Source: Candidatus Omnitrophota bacterium
GTDB lineage: Bacteria; Omnitrophota; Gorgyraeia; JABMRG01
Assembly (NCBI GenBank): GCA_030593065.1
Contig: JAUVHV010000005.1
Coordinates: 31,171 to 95,170 of the forward strand
Reading direction: 5' to 3'
DNA: 64,000 nt
Part shown: positions 39,601 through 49,571 of the stretch, piece after piece
How the letters are laid out: each line of letters opens with the position of its first letter
Position numbering within the stretch: position 1 is the first letter of the stretch
Program-made: the position numbers and the translations under genes
The notes under the pieces: generated by a model
The model's database searches: none
The model's input: the letters and a program-made list of their open reading frames with translations, nothing else
What the model was told of the DNA's origin: nothing

Positions 39601-41141
39601 ACGATATATATTCTATAGAGGATCTCGCTCAACTGATATTTGATCTAAGGCAAGCTAATCCTAACGCGCGTATTAGTGTAAAGCTTGTTTCGGAAGCAGG
39701 TGTTGGTACAATCGCGGTAGGTGTGGCAAAAAGCCATGCCGATATGATACTTATATCAGGAGGTGATGGCGGCACAGGCGCTTCTCCGATGAGCTCAATA
39801 CGATACGCGGGCCTTCCATGGGAGCTTGGATTATCAGAAACGCACCAGGCTCTGGTGCTTAATAATCTGCGCTCCAGGGTGAGGATACAGACAGATGGCC
39901 AGTTACGTACAGGACGGGATATTGCCATAGCCGCACTTTTAGGCGCCCAGGAGTATGGAGTCTGCACAGCGGTATTGATTGTTATGGGCTGTGTTATGCT
40001 CAGGCATTGCCACCTTAACAACTGTTCCCTCGGAGTCGCGACACAGGATGTTATATTGCAAAAACGATTTAAGGGAAAGGCAGAGCATATTGTAAATTAT
40101 TTTAATTTTATAGTGAGAGAACTGCGCGAGATAATGGCTGATATAGGTATACGGACAATAGATGAGATGGTAGGCAGAACAGACTTATTGGAAATGAATA
40201 AGAATATTACCCATAAAAAAGCTCGCGGCATAGACTGTTCCAGGATACTATTTAAACCTGTTGGCTCGGAGAATACTAAAAAAAATTATGGCTCGGATGT
40301 TAAAAAGCCTGTCGCAAGCGCTTTAGATATGGATATTATCAGCAGATGCGAGCCGCTTTTTAATTCCCAGCAGCCTGTACAGGTAGAGGCTTGTATTAAT
40401 AATACCAACAGAGCGGTAGGCACTATGTTAAGTGGTGAAATATGCAGAAGATGCGGCGATAATGTACTGCTTGAAGATACTCTAAGATGTAAATTCAAAG
40501 GGGTAGCGGGGCAGAGTTTTGGCGCGTTTCTCGCCAAAGGCGTTACCTTTGAGTTAGAAGGTATGGCCAATGATTATGTAGGTAAGGGTATATCAGGCGG
40601 TCGAATAATTATCTATCCGAAAAAAAGAGCGGGTTATATAGCCGAAGAGAATATTATAATGGGCAATACATCGTTCTATGGGGCAATATCAGGAGAGGCG
40701 TATATCAGAGGTATCGCGGGAGAGCGATTCTGCATTCGTAATTCAGGATTGTATGCGGTAGTTGAAGGCATAGGAGATCACGGTTGCGAATATATGACAG
40801 GCGGCAGAGTACTGATATTAGGAGAGATAGGAAGAAATTTCGCCGCTGGAATGTCAGGCGGCATAGCATATGTATATAATAAGGATATCCATGTAAGGAA
40901 AAGATGCAATATGGATATGATACTATTAGAGCGGATAACAGAAGAGGATAAAGAGATATTACATTATTTATTGCATAATCACGCAAGGTACACAGGAAGC
41001 GTTATCGCGAAAAATATCATCGATAACATGCGCGCGGAATTAAAATATTTTACTAAGATAGTTCCCGTCGAATATAAGCGCATTCTGGAAGCTGTAAAGA
41101 TAGAAGAGAAACTCGATCTAACGGAGCAGTCGGATGGATAA
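36609..41141 (+). CDS. gltB: Glutamate synthase large subunit
   Basis: GltB transfers the amide of glutamine to 2-oxoglutarate, giving two glutamates. The 1,510-residue protein has the four expected parts. An Ntn amidotransferase has its nucleophile at DSCGVGF (Cys22, after a propeptide). A central domain follows. The FMN/3Fe-4S synthase barrel carries GEGGEDPNRF, KPGEGGQLPGHKV and SGGDGGTGASPMSSIRYAG. A glutamate synthase beta-helix lies at the C-terminus (GGRIIIYP, MTGGRVLILGEIGRNFAAGMSGG). It is coupled to the Fis-like gene upstream and overlaps gltD by eight bases. Confidence 0.96.
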   Translation: MKQNNLPRRQGLYDPQFEHDSCGVGFVCNIKGKKTHLIIEQGINVLERLSHRGAVGADSQTGDGAGLLIQIPHLFLECACKRSGITLPGPGDYGTGLIFLPVDSAERRMCMDIFEKIITEEGQQFLGWRDVPVNSAVIGKSARSTAPFMAQVFIGKDNAIKERIAFERKLYIIRKQIESAISLLTFKQKTSFYITSLSSRTLNYKGLLMPLQLREFFPDLQDKSLKSSLCLVHSRYSTNTFPTWDLSQPFRFLAHNGEINTIRGNINWMRARERLLASELFGTDIEKIKPVITAGGSDSAAIDNVFELLVLSGRSLEHAMMMLVPAAWEHDDSMDKRLHDFYKFHACFMEPWDGPAAIAFTDGTSIGATLDRNGLRPARYIVTKDDFVVMASEAGVLDIDSANIRISGRLEPGRMLFVNTEEAVIVNDDEIKKKLSTLKPYGAWIQENMVDVNNLTSTSSTVKSKKEILPDLKAFGYSREDLNLILKPMAEDGKEPVGSMGNDTPHACLSNRPQLLYSYFKQFFAQVTNPPIDSIREKLVMSLESFIGPEKNILTEEPLHSHKLKVSNPILTDTDLDKIRNISINNFKTKTIYTYFDAANGLEGFQRALERICFESEYAIEQGYSFIILSDYGADSTSIALPALLATSAVHHHLVKKTIRSQVAIILESGEPREVHHFALLFGYGVDCINPYLAYKAIEYMVEEKFISIPFKKGKENYNKALTDGILKILSKMGISTLRSYRGAQIFEALGLSEEVIGQYFTGTVSRIGGIGLDGIAEETLERHRDAYPERGMVKHYLNSGGIYQWKKDGEFHLWNPQSIIALQDAAARNDYQRYKEFADLINIQTDNLTTLRSLFCFKAAKSIPIDEVEQAESILKRFATGAMSFGSISALAHETIAIAMNRIGGKSNTGEGGEDPNRFIRLPNNDSRRSAIKQVASGRFGVTINYLVNADEIQIKIAQGAKPGEGGQLPGHKVSEIIARTRYTTPGVTLISPPPHHDIYSIEDLAQLIFDLRQANPNARISVKLVSEAGVGTIAVGVAKSHADMILISGGDGGTGASPMSSIRYAGLPWELGLSETHQALVLNNLRSRVRIQTDGQLRTGRDIAIAALLGAQEYGVCTAVLIVMGCVMLRHCHLNNCSLGVATQDVILQKRFKGKAEHIVNYFNFIVRELREIMADIGIRTIDEMVGRTDLLEMNKNITHKKARGIDCSRILFKPVGSENTKKNYGSDVKKPVASALDMDIISRCEPLFNSQQPVQVEACINNTNRAVGTMLSGEICRRCGDNVLLEDTLRCKFKGVAGQSFGAFLAKGVTFELEGMANDYVGKGISGGRIIIYPKKRAGYIAEENIIMGNTSFYGAISGEAYIRGIAGERFCIRNSGLYAVVEGIGDHGCEYMTGGRVLILGEIGRNFAAGMSGGIAYVYNKDIHVRKRCNMDMILLERITEEDKEILHYLLHNHARYTGSVIAKNIIDNMRAELKYFTKIVPVEYKRILEAVKIEEKLDLTEQSDG

Positions 41142-42576
41142 ATATAAGGGATTCTTAAAGATAGCGCGGATAGATGCCGGATACAGGCCGATCGATAAGC
41201 GGATTAAGGATTATGAACAGGTCGCGGCCCTGCGTTCGGATAGCCAGTCCCGGGACCAGGCCTCCCGTTGCATGGATTGCGCAACCCCGTTTTGCCATGC
41301 AGGCTGCCCCATTGGCAACTATATACCCGAGTGGAATGATTATATGCTTAGAGGGATGTGGAAAGAAGCGTTGAAGCTTATTCATGCTACTAACACGCTG
41401 CCGGAGATAACCGGCAGGATATGTCCCGCGTTATGCGAATATTCATGTGTTTTGGCTTTAAATGATGATGCTGTTACAATAAGAGAGAATGAATTAGCTG
41501 TTGTAGAATTTGGTTTTAAGAATAATCTTATAAAACCAGAGAGCATACTACAGCGAACCAATAAAAGAATAGCTGTTATAGGATCAGGCCCCGCGGGGCT
41601 TTCATGCGCATGCCAATTGAATAGAGCAGGCCATGATATAACGGTATTTGAGCGGGATAAAAAGCCCGGTGGAATATTGCGTTATGGTATACCTGACTTT
41701 AAACTGGAAAAGAGTGTCATAGATAGGCGTATCAGTGTATGGAAGAAAGAAGGTATCCGGTTTGAGACAGGTATTGAAGTGGGTACGGATTATTCAAAAG
41801 AGAGGCTCTTAAAAGAATTTGACGCGATATGCTTAGCAGGCGGATCGTCTGTTCCCAGGGACTTAAAGATTAAAGGCAGGGAGCTTAAAGGCATATATTT
41901 TGCCATGGATTATCTTACGCAGACAAACAAGCAAGTAGCGGGGGAAAAGATAGAGGGTAATATCATTGACGCGAAGGACAAGCGTGTAGTGGTAATAGGC
42001 GGTGGAGACACGGGATCGGATTGTGTTGGTACCGCGCACAGGCAATCCGCTGCCCGTGTAATACAGATCGAGGTTATGCCAAAGCCTCCAAAATGCCGCG
42101 GCGAGAATTACCCCTGGCCCGCTTATCCATTGACGCTTAAGAGTTCATCAAGCCACGAAGAAGGCGGAGAGCGTTACTGGTCTGTGCTTACAAAAAAGTT
42201 TATTGGCAGGGATAATTCTGTAAAAAAGATATCATGCGTAAGAGTCTGTTTTAAGGCCGCGAAAGATGGCGCGCGCCCTGTCATGGAAGAGATACCCGGC
42301 ACAGAATTCGACATAGATGCTGATATCGTTATACTCGCGCTCGGATTTTTACATCCGGAACAAACAGGCCTGCCGGCCGCGCTTGGTATAGAATACGATA
42401 CACGCGGTAACGTAAAAACAGGCCTGAATTATATGACATCTCAGAAGAACGTATTCGCGGCGGGAGATATGAGGCGCGGCCAATCATTAGTAGCATGGGC
42501 TATCGCGGATGGCCTGCGTTGCGCCCGTAACATTGATAAATATCTTATGGGCGAGAGCAGTTTACCTGTTATTTAA
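41134..42576 (+). CDS. gltD: Glutamate synthase small subunit
   Basis: GltD passes electrons from NADPH to GltB through FAD and Fe-S clusters. The 480-residue protein begins [19 protein letters not shown]. Fe-S cysteines appear in [18 protein letters not shown] and [12 protein letters not shown]. The FAD motif is [18 protein letters not shown], the NADPH motif [20 protein letters not shown], and the final FAD contact [19 protein letters not shown]. It overlaps gltB by eight bases, consistent with a 1:1 complex. Confidence 0.96.
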   Translation: MDKYKGFLKIARIDAGYRPIDKRIKDYEQVAALRSDSQSRDQASRCMDCATPFCHAGCPIGNYIPEWNDYMLRGMWKEALKLIHATNTLPEITGRICPALCEYSCVLALNDDAVTIRENELAVVEFGFKNNLIKPESILQRTNKRIAVIGSGPAGLSCACQLNRAGHDITVFERDKKPGGILRYGIPDFKLEKSVIDRRISVWKKEGIRFETGIEVGTDYSKERLLKEFDAICLAGGSSVPRDLKIKGRELKGIYFAMDYLTQTNKQVAGEKIEGNIIDAKDKRVVVIGGGDTGSDCVGTAHRQSAARVIQIEVMPKPPKCRGENYPWPAYPLTLKSSSSHEEGGERYWSVLTKKFIGRDNSVKKISCVRVCFKAAKDGARPVMEEIPGTEFDIDADIVILALGFLHPEQTGLPAALGIEYDTRGNVKTGLNYMTSQKNVFAAGDMRRGQSLVAWAIADGLRCARNIDKYLMGESSLPVI

Positions 42577-42588
42577 GGGGTGGATAGA

Positions 42589-45165
42589 ATGTTTAGTACC
42601 GGTATAAAGGGTTTAGATAATATAATCAAAGGCCTGCGTGCGGGTGATAACGTGGTATGGCAGATAGATGATATAGAAGATTATATTGATCTGGTAAGGC
42701 CATTTGTCAGACAGGCGCTGTGTGAGCGGAAAAAGGTTATCTATGTGAGGTTTGCTTCACATAAGGAGCTGTTGAAAACATCGGATAAGATAAAACGTTA
42801 TCAGCTCGACGCGCATGAAGGTTTTGAGTCGTTTGCGACCAAGATAAATAATATAATCACAAAAGAGGGCCCTGGCGCGTACTATGTCTTCGACTGTCTC
42901 TCAGGCCTTCTTTCGGCGTGGGCCACGGATCTTATGATAGGAAATTTTTTCATGGTTACCTGTCCGTATCTTTATGAATTAAAGACAGTAACGTATTTTT
43001 CTATTATGCGCAATAACCATTCGTTTGATTCTATAGCGCGCATACGCGAAACCACACAGCTTTTAATGGATGTCTATCATTGCGAAGAGAATTGTTACGT
43101 GCATCCTTTGAAAGTATGGAACAGGTATTCACCGACAATGTTTTTGCCGCACCAGAAAGAAGGCGATCTGTTTGTGCCTATTACAAATAGTGTAAACGCG
43201 GTAAAGATACTCTCCTATATCAGAGAGAAAGGTACCGAAAGCACCAAGAGAAACCTTGATTATTGGGACAGGCTTTTTCTTGAGGCTAGCCAGATCGCGA
43301 AACGTAAAGCGTCTTTGAAAAAGATCAAGGATACCATAAACAAGCTTTGCAGTTTGATGATTGCGAAGAATAAAGATATGCTTAGCCTTGTTACCCGTTA
43401 TCTATCGCTTGATGAACTGATAGATATAAAATCCAGGCTGATAGGAACAGGTTTTATAGGCGGAAAAGCAGTAGGCATGTTTTTAGCCAGAAAGATGCTG
43501 TCAGGCAATAAGGAGTTGAATTGGGACAGGATCGCGGAACCGCATGACTCTTTTTATATCGGCTCTGATATATTCTATTCTTATATAGTGCAAAACAGGT
43601 GGTGGAAATTACGCATGCGGCAGAAGACAGAGCAGGGTTATCTTAACATAGCAAAGATATTGAAGGAGAAGATGCTCCATGGTGTATTTTCACAGGAGAT
43701 TATGGAGCATTTCCAGCAGATAATCGAATATTTCGGATCAAGCCCTATAATCGTAAGGTCCAGCTCTTTACTGGAGGATAGTTTCGGTAATGCGTTTGCG
43801 GGAAAGTATGAAAGCGTATTTTTAGCGAATCAAGGTTCGCCGGAACAACGTTATGTTGAGTTTGCGGATGCGGTAAGATATATCTACGCAAGCACAATGA
43901 GCGAAGACGCTCTTGTATACAGAAAACAGAGAGGCCTTGATAAGATGGATGAACAGATGGCGCTTCTTGTTCAGCGCGTTTCAGGCGCGGGCCATGGCGA
44001 ATATTTCTTTCCTGATATCGCGGGTGTAGGTGTTTCGTATAATACATATGTATGGAATGATAAGATAAACCCTGAAGCAGGGCTGCTCAGGCTTGTATCC
44101 GGCTTAGGCACACGCGCGGTTAATCGTGTTGAGGGTGACTACCCGCGAATGGTCGCGCTTGAAGAACCTTTAATAAGGCCGTATTCCGAGAAGAACGATC
44201 TGAGGAAATTTTCACAGCATGCCATAGACCTTATAAGCATAAAGAACAACCGTTTAGAGACAATACCATTTCCTGATCTTATCTCAGAGAATGTATACCC
44301 CGGGTTTAAGAGAATAGCGGAAAAAGATTATGACGCGATACGCGCAGCAGCTGAAAGGGGCGTGAAGTCCAAAGAATACTGGATCTTGACACTTGACAGG
44401 CTTTTTACAAAGACTAAGATCGCGAAGTGTTTTCAGAAGATACTGAAGACGCTTGAAGAAGGATATAACTATCCTGTTGAGATCGAGTTTACGGTAAATT
44501 TTACGGATGATGATTCTTTTAAGATAAATTTACTTCAGTGCAGGCCTCTGCAGACGCGGGGCGTTGGCAGGAAGGCCAGCATGCCTAAGTCTATAGAGAA
44601 GAAAGATATTATATTTTCATCAATAGGTTATTTTTTAGGCGGTAATATCGCTCAGCAGGTCAAAAGGGTGATATATATAGATCCTAAAGAGTATATCAGG
44701 TTACCGCTTACAGACAAATATGAAGTGGCCCGCAATGTAGGCAGGCTCAATAGAGCTATAGCGGATAGGAACGAGCAGCCAACACTGTTAATAGGGCCCG
44801 GCAGGTGGGGCACAACGACTCCGTCATTGGGTGTGCCCGTTAAATTTGCTGAGATAAACAATGTCATTGTATTAGCAGAGGTGGCGTTTCCCGCGGGACA
44901 TCTTATGCCGGAGCTCTCTTATGGCACACATTTTTTTCAAGACCTTGTAGAGACTGATATATTCTATGTCGCCCTCTTTCCTGATAAAGAGCAGGTAACG
45001 CTGAATAAGGATTGGTTTAAGGGGTTGAATAATATTCTTGTAGAGTTGATGCCGCAAGCGGAAAAGTATAAAGATTGTATTAGTGTATATGATTTATCTG
45101 ATAAGGATGTAAAGATAATCTCAGATACAGTATCACAAAAGATTATATGTTTCCAGGAAAAGTAA
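42589..45165 (+). CDS. PEP/pyruvate-binding (PPDK N-terminal-like) protein with degenerate KaiC/RecA-like domain
   Basis: The ATG at 42589 has AAGGGGTGG upstream; an in-frame GTG at 42580 overlaps that site. Residues about 1-230 resemble a KaiC/RecA fold (FSTGIKGLDNIIKGLRAGDNV) with no Walker A lysine. Residues about 290-700 match the ATP-grasp N-terminal domain of PEP synthase/pyruvate phosphate dikinase (GTGFIGGKAVGMFLARKML, PIIVRSSSLLEDSFGNAFAGKYES, and INLLQCRPLQTRG). The phospho-histidine and PEP-barrel domains are missing, so it is not a complete PPDK. The last 150 residues hold GPGRWGTTTPSLGVPV. Function unknown; it is co-transcribed with gltBD. Confidence 0.75.
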   Translation: MFSTGIKGLDNIIKGLRAGDNVVWQIDDIEDYIDLVRPFVRQALCERKKVIYVRFASHKELLKTSDKIKRYQLDAHEGFESFATKINNIITKEGPGAYYVFDCLSGLLSAWATDLMIGNFFMVTCPYLYELKTVTYFSIMRNNHSFDSIARIRETTQLLMDVYHCEENCYVHPLKVWNRYSPTMFLPHQKEGDLFVPITNSVNAVKILSYIREKGTESTKRNLDYWDRLFLEASQIAKRKASLKKIKDTINKLCSLMIAKNKDMLSLVTRYLSLDELIDIKSRLIGTGFIGGKAVGMFLARKMLSGNKELNWDRIAEPHDSFYIGSDIFYSYIVQNRWWKLRMRQKTEQGYLNIAKILKEKMLHGVFSQEIMEHFQQIIEYFGSSPIIVRSSSLLEDSFGNAFAGKYESVFLANQGSPEQRYVEFADAVRYIYASTMSEDALVYRKQRGLDKMDEQMALLVQRVSGAGHGEYFFPDIAGVGVSYNTYVWNDKINPEAGLLRLVSGLGTRAVNRVEGDYPRMVALEEPLIRPYSEKNDLRKFSQHAIDLISIKNNRLETIPFPDLISENVYPGFKRIAEKDYDAIRAAAERGVKSKEYWILTLDRLFTKTKIAKCFQKILKTLEEGYNYPVEIEFTVNFTDDDSFKINLLQCRPLQTRGVGRKASMPKSIEKKDIIFSSIGYFLGGNIAQQVKRVIYIDPKEYIRLPLTDKYEVARNVGRLNRAIADRNEQPTLLIGPGRWGTTTPSLGVPVKFAEINNVIVLAEVAFPAGHLMPELSYGTHFFQDLVETDIFYVALFPDKEQVTLNKDWFKGLNNILVELMPQAEKYKDCISVYDLSDKDVKIISDTVSQKIICFQEK

Positions 45166-45166
45166 C

Positions 45167-45200
45167 GAAACAGTTACCAAATCGTTCGGGAAACTGTTTC
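45167..45200 (+). promoter_or_regulatory. Inverted repeat upstream of carA
   Basis: GAAACAGTT and AACTGTTTC (45167-45175, 45192-45200) form a 9-bp inverted repeat with a 16-nt centre. A related TCGGGA-CAGT word follows at about 45209. It may be an operator or an RNA hairpin controlling the pyrimidine genes. No clean promoter boxes are seen in this 94-bp gap. Confidence 0.45.
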
Positions 45201-45259
45201 CAAACCAATCGGGACAGTGGGCCTGATAGAATTATGCTTAATTAAAATAGGAGAAAAAG

Positions 45260-46342
45260 TTGAAAGCAAAGCTTGCTCTTGAAGACGGAACTATTTTTCA
45301 TGGATACTCATTTGGAGCTGCTGGTGAAGCCTCAGCTGAGATTATATTCAATACCAGTATGACAGGTTATCAGGAGATTATTACAGACCCTTCCTATGCG
45401 GGCCAGATGGTTGTTATGACCTACCCCCTGATAGGTAATTATGGGGTTAATTCGGAGGACAAGGAATCGAGAAAACCTTTTTTAGAAGCGCTTGTAATAA
45501 GGGAGCTAAGTTGTGTTGAGAGTAACTGGAGATCGGAGATGAGTTTATCAGAATATATGCTGAAAAATAATGTACTTGGCATACAGGGCATTGATACGCG
45601 CGCTTTGACCAGGCATATAAGAACCAAAGGCGCTATGCGGGCAGTAGTCTCTACGGATGATTCTGATGAAACCAACCTGGTAAAAAAAGCAAAATCTTCA
45701 CCAGGTTTACTTGGCAGGAACCTTGTAAAAGATGTGACGTGTGACAAGCCTTATAATTGGAGTAAAAAAGGCAGATTCAAGGTGGCTGTAATTGATTGCG
45801 GCGTAAAGTACAATATCCTGCGTAATCTTGAGGCGAATAACTGCTCTGTTAAAGTATTTCCGTGCCATACATCTTCAGAAGAGATATTTTTAGAGAATCC
45901 TGATGGAGTACTTATCTCTAATGGCCCGGGAGATCCCGCCACAGTTCTGGATGTAATAGATACAGTAAAATCCCTTATAGGTAAGCTCCCTGTTTTTGGC
46001 ATATGCCTGGGACAGCAGATAATAGGTTTAGCGCTTGGAGGAAAGACATATAAACTGAAATTCGGCCATCATGGAGGTAACCATCCTGTAAAAGATATTG
46101 TTTCAGAAAAATGCTATATAACATCACAAAATCACGGTTTCTGCGTAGATATTGATTCGCTTTGTGGAAATGATATAGATATAACCCATATAAATTTAAA
46201 TGATGATACGCTTGAAGGCCTGGCGCATAAAAGATTACCTCTTTTTTCAGTGCAATTTCATCCTGAAGCCGGCCCGGGTCCGCGTGACGCGCAGGGCCTG
46301 TTCAGATATTTTACTAAGATGATGGGGGAGTCTCATGCCTAA
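45260..46342 (+). CDS. carA: Carbamoyl-phosphate synthase small subunit
   Basis: CarA hydrolyses glutamine and tunnels ammonia to CarB. The start is TTG at 45260 with AGGAGAA upstream. The N-terminal domain begins [18 protein letters not shown] and has [20 protein letters not shown]. The C-terminal amidotransferase has LISNGPGDP, the nucleophile segment [15 protein letters not shown] and the late [12 protein letters not shown]. At 360 residues it is full length. It overlaps carB by eight bases. This is the only carA in the window although there are two carB genes. Confidence 0.96.
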   Translation: MKAKLALEDGTIFHGYSFGAAGEASAEIIFNTSMTGYQEIITDPSYAGQMVVMTYPLIGNYGVNSEDKESRKPFLEALVIRELSCVESNWRSEMSLSEYMLKNNVLGIQGIDTRALTRHIRTKGAMRAVVSTDDSDETNLVKKAKSSPGLLGRNLVKDVTCDKPYNWSKKGRFKVAVIDCGVKYNILRNLEANNCSVKVFPCHTSSEEIFLENPDGVLISNGPGDPATVLDVIDTVKSLIGKLPVFGICLGQQIIGLALGGKTYKLKFGHHGGNHPVKDIVSEKCYITSQNHGFCVDIDSLCGNDIDITHINLNDDTLEGLAHKRLPLFSVQFHPEAGPGPRDAQGLFRYFTKMMGESHA

Positions 46343-49300
46343 ACGAAATGACATATCTAAGATATTGATTATCGGGTCAGGGCCTATTATCATAGGCCAG
46401 GCATGTGAGTTTGATTATTCAGGTACTCAAGCCTGCAAGGCCCTTAAAGAAGAAGGCTATAAGGTGGTCCTGGTAAATTCCAACCCAGCAACTATTATGA
46501 CAGATCCTGAAATAGCGGATGCTACATATATAGAGCCTATAACACCGGAGATAGTGGCAAAGATTATAGAGAAAGAGAGGCCGGATGCTATTCTGCCGAC
46601 ACTTGGCGGACAGACCGGCCTAAATACAGTAATTAAGGTTGCGGATGCGGGTATTTTAGATAAATACAAAGTAAAGATGCTCGGCGCTGATTGCAGTGTG
46701 ATCAAGAAAGCGGAAGACAGAAAAGTTTTTAAAGAGTCTATGCAGGAGATAGGGCTTGATCTTCCGAAAAGCAGGTTTGCTCATACCATGGAAGAGGCAA
46801 GAGCGGCGCTGGATAGCATCGGCCTGCCTGTTATAATAAGGCCAAGCTTTACACTTGGAGGAACAGGCGGAGGAGTTGCCGGTACAGCGGAAGAGTTTTA
46901 TAATATCGCCAATACAGGCCTTAAGAGCAGTATGATAAGCGAAATCCTGATAGAAGAGTCGATTATAGGCTGGAAAGAGTATGAGCTTGAGGTAATGAGG
47001 GATGTTAAAGATAATGTTGTTATTGTATGTTCAATTGAGAATGTTGATCCTATGGGCGTACATACAGGTGATTCTATAACAGTAGCGCCCGCGCAGACGC
47101 TGTCGGATAGAGAATACCAGAATATGAGAGATGCGTCGATAGCAATAATACGAAAGATAGGTGTAGAGACAGGCGGCTCCAATATACAGTTCGCGATAAA
47201 TCCGAAAGACGGGTGCATGGTTGTAATAGAGATGAACCCCAGAGTATCGAGAAGTTCAGCGCTCGCGAGCAAGGCAACAGGTTTTCCTATAGCAAAATTT
47301 GCCGCGAAGCTCGCCGTAGGATATACCCTGGATGAAATAAGCAATGATATAACACGGGAAACACCCGCATGCTTTGAGCCGGCAATAGATTATTGCGTAA
47401 TCAAGATACCGCGATTTACATTTGAAAAATTTCCAGAGGCAAAAGACCTATTGGGCATATCCATGAAATCTGTCGGAGAGACTATGGCAATAGGCAGGAC
47501 CTTTAAGGAGGCGCTTCAAAAGGGCCTGCGCGGTTTAGAGATAGGCCATTCGGGCCTGGATAATAAATTGGATTATAATACCATACCCCAGATTAAGTTG
47601 AAAAAGAGATTAAAGGAGCCTAATGCTTCCAGGATCTTCTATATCAAGTATGCGCTGCAGAGCGGTATGAGAGCGGATGAGATTATATCCATTACAGGTA
47701 TAGACCCCTGGTTTATACATAATATTAAACAGATCGTTGAGTTTGAAAAGAGCCTGCCAAAAAAGGCAGATATGCTCAACAAAGATATTCTGCTAGATGC
47801 CAAGCAATATGGATTTAGTGACAAACAGATTGCCGCTGCTGTGTCATCAGATGAATTGACGATAAGAAGTATGCGCAAACAGGAGGGGGTAGAGCCTGTT
47901 TATAAACTGGTCGATACGTGCGCGGCGGAGTTTGAGGCATATACTCCTTACTATTATTCTACATATGGTACTGAGAATGAATCTCGTCCGGGAAAAGCTA
48001 AGAAGATTATGATATTAGGCGGCGGGCCTAATCGCATAGGCCAGGGCATAGAGTTTGATTATTGTTGCTGTCACGCCTCATTTGCGCTTAAGGAGCTCGG
48101 CATAGAGACGATAATGGTCAACTCTAATCCCGAAACCGTCTCAACAGACTATGACACATCAGATAGGTTATATTTCGAACCTCTTACATTTGAGGATGTC
48201 ATGAATATAGCGGAAATAGAAAAACCCGATGGTGTTATAGTCCAGCTTGGCGGCCAGACTCCGTTAAACCTGGCAAGGCATCTTGAAGCAGCAGGCGTGC
48301 CTATTATAGGAACCTCAGTTGCCTCAATCGATAGAGCGGAGAATAGAGATAAGTTTGCCAGACTTATAGAGAGTTTAAACCTAAGTCAGCCCCCTAATGG
48401 TTCCGCGGTCTCAGTAGAAGAGGCCGGGAAGATAGCACGCAGGATTGGCTACCCTGTTTTAGTCAGGCCATCATATGTATTAGGCGGCAGGTCTATGAAG
48501 ATAATATATGATGAGAACTCACTTAGTATATTTATGAACGATATTAAAGGGGTGTCAGAGGATACCCCTGTCTTGATAGATAAATTCTTAGAAGGGGCTG
48601 TCGAGGTGGATGTGGACGCGATTTCAGATTTGGATACCACAATTATTGGCGGGGTCATGGAGCATATTGAAGAAGCAGGTGTCCACTCAGGTGATTCAGC
48701 CTGCGTATTACCCCCTCATACTTTAAGTGATAATATGATAATGGAAATAAAACGCTGCACACACGCTCTCGCGAGGGAGTTAAAGGTTATAGGGCTTATT
48801 AACATACAGTTTGCCGTAAGAGATAATAGAGTATTTGTCCTGGAAGTTAATCCCCGCGCGTCACGTACGGTACCTTTTGTAAGCAAGGCTATGGGCTTGC
48901 CTCTGGCAAAGATAGCGGCAAAGGTGATGGCTGGCAAAAAATTAGAGGAGTTAGGTATTACAAAAGAGCGCGCAATCACTCATATTGCGGTTAAGGAATC
49001 CGTGCTTCCCTTTTCGCGTTTTTCAGGTGTTGACATAATCCTGGGCCCGGAGATGAAATCCACGGGCGAGGTAATGGGCATTGATAAGACATTCGGAATA
49101 GCGTTTTATAAATCACAGATGGCCGCGGGATCCTCCCTGCCAAGATGCGGCAGCGTGCTTATTAGCGTAAAGGATAATGATAAGCGCGATATAATATTTA
49201 TCGCGAAAAAACTCTCTGATATGGGTTTTGATATAATCGCGACCAAAGGCACGGCAAAGGTCTTTAGGTCTAATAGTATTGATATAAAAGTTGTTTCCAA

Positions 49301-49571
49301 GATCGGGGATGGCAGCGATGATATATTAGAGTTGATCAAATTAAGAAAGATAGGCCTTGTAATCAATACCCCTTCCGGCGCGCGAGGCCAATCTGATATG
49401 AGTTTCATCAGACAAGCAGCTATAATGAATAACATTCCGTGCATAACAACTTTACAAGGCGCTCAAGCGGCGGTAAATGGCATAGAATCGGTATTAAAAG
49501 GTTGCCTGGATGTCAGGTCTGTCCAATATTATATACAAAAAGCGCGTAAAGGAGGCAATGTCAGTGGCTAA
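46335..49571 (+). CDS. carB: Carbamoyl-phosphate synthase large subunit, copy 2
   Basis: This 1,078-residue paralogue of the 19.2-kb gene has the same two-halved structure: [21 protein letters not shown], a second half [21 protein letters not shown] and a C-terminal MGS-like domain ([17 protein letters not shown]). It is coupled to carA upstream and overlaps pyrG downstream, so it most likely serves pyrimidine synthesis. No premature stop or lost motif is seen. Copy 1 differs throughout, so the pair is not a recent duplication. Confidence 0.96.
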   Translation: MPKRNDISKILIIGSGPIIIGQACEFDYSGTQACKALKEEGYKVVLVNSNPATIMTDPEIADATYIEPITPEIVAKIIEKERPDAILPTLGGQTGLNTVIKVADAGILDKYKVKMLGADCSVIKKAEDRKVFKESMQEIGLDLPKSRFAHTMEEARAALDSIGLPVIIRPSFTLGGTGGGVAGTAEEFYNIANTGLKSSMISEILIEESIIGWKEYELEVMRDVKDNVVIVCSIENVDPMGVHTGDSITVAPAQTLSDREYQNMRDASIAIIRKIGVETGGSNIQFAINPKDGCMVVIEMNPRVSRSSALASKATGFPIAKFAAKLAVGYTLDEISNDITRETPACFEPAIDYCVIKIPRFTFEKFPEAKDLLGISMKSVGETMAIGRTFKEALQKGLRGLEIGHSGLDNKLDYNTIPQIKLKKRLKEPNASRIFYIKYALQSGMRADEIISITGIDPWFIHNIKQIVEFEKSLPKKADMLNKDILLDAKQYGFSDKQIAAAVSSDELTIRSMRKQEGVEPVYKLVDTCAAEFEAYTPYYYSTYGTENESRPGKAKKIMILGGGPNRIGQGIEFDYCCCHASFALKELGIETIMVNSNPETVSTDYDTSDRLYFEPLTFEDVMNIAEIEKPDGVIVQLGGQTPLNLARHLEAAGVPIIGTSVASIDRAENRDKFARLIESLNLSQPPNGSAVSVEEAGKIARRIGYPVLVRPSYVLGGRSMKIIYDENSLSIFMNDIKGVSEDTPVLIDKFLEGAVEVDVDAISDLDTTIIGGVMEHIEEAGVHSGDSACVLPPHTLSDNMIMEIKRCTHALARELKVIGLINIQFAVRDNRVFVLEVNPRASRTVPFVSKAMGLPLAKIAAKVMAGKKLEELGITKERAITHIAVKESVLPFSRFSGVDIILGPEMKSTGEVMGIDKTFGIAFYKSQMAAGSSLPRCGSVLISVKDNDKRDIIFIAKKLSDMGFDIIATKGTAKVFRSNSIDIKVVSKIGDGSDDILELIKLRKIGLVINTPSGARGQSDMSFIRQAAIMNNIPCITTLQGAQAAVNGIESVLKGCLDVRSVQYYIQKARKGGNVSG

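Noticed and set aside
42589..45165. Complete PEP synthase or pyruvate phosphate dikinase
   Set aside because: The phospho-histidine and PEP/pyruvate barrel domains are absent.
49510..49563. Longer N-terminus for CTP synthase
   Set aside because: The added residues are out-of-frame carB sequence, and PyrG proteins begin at the AKYIFVTGG segment.
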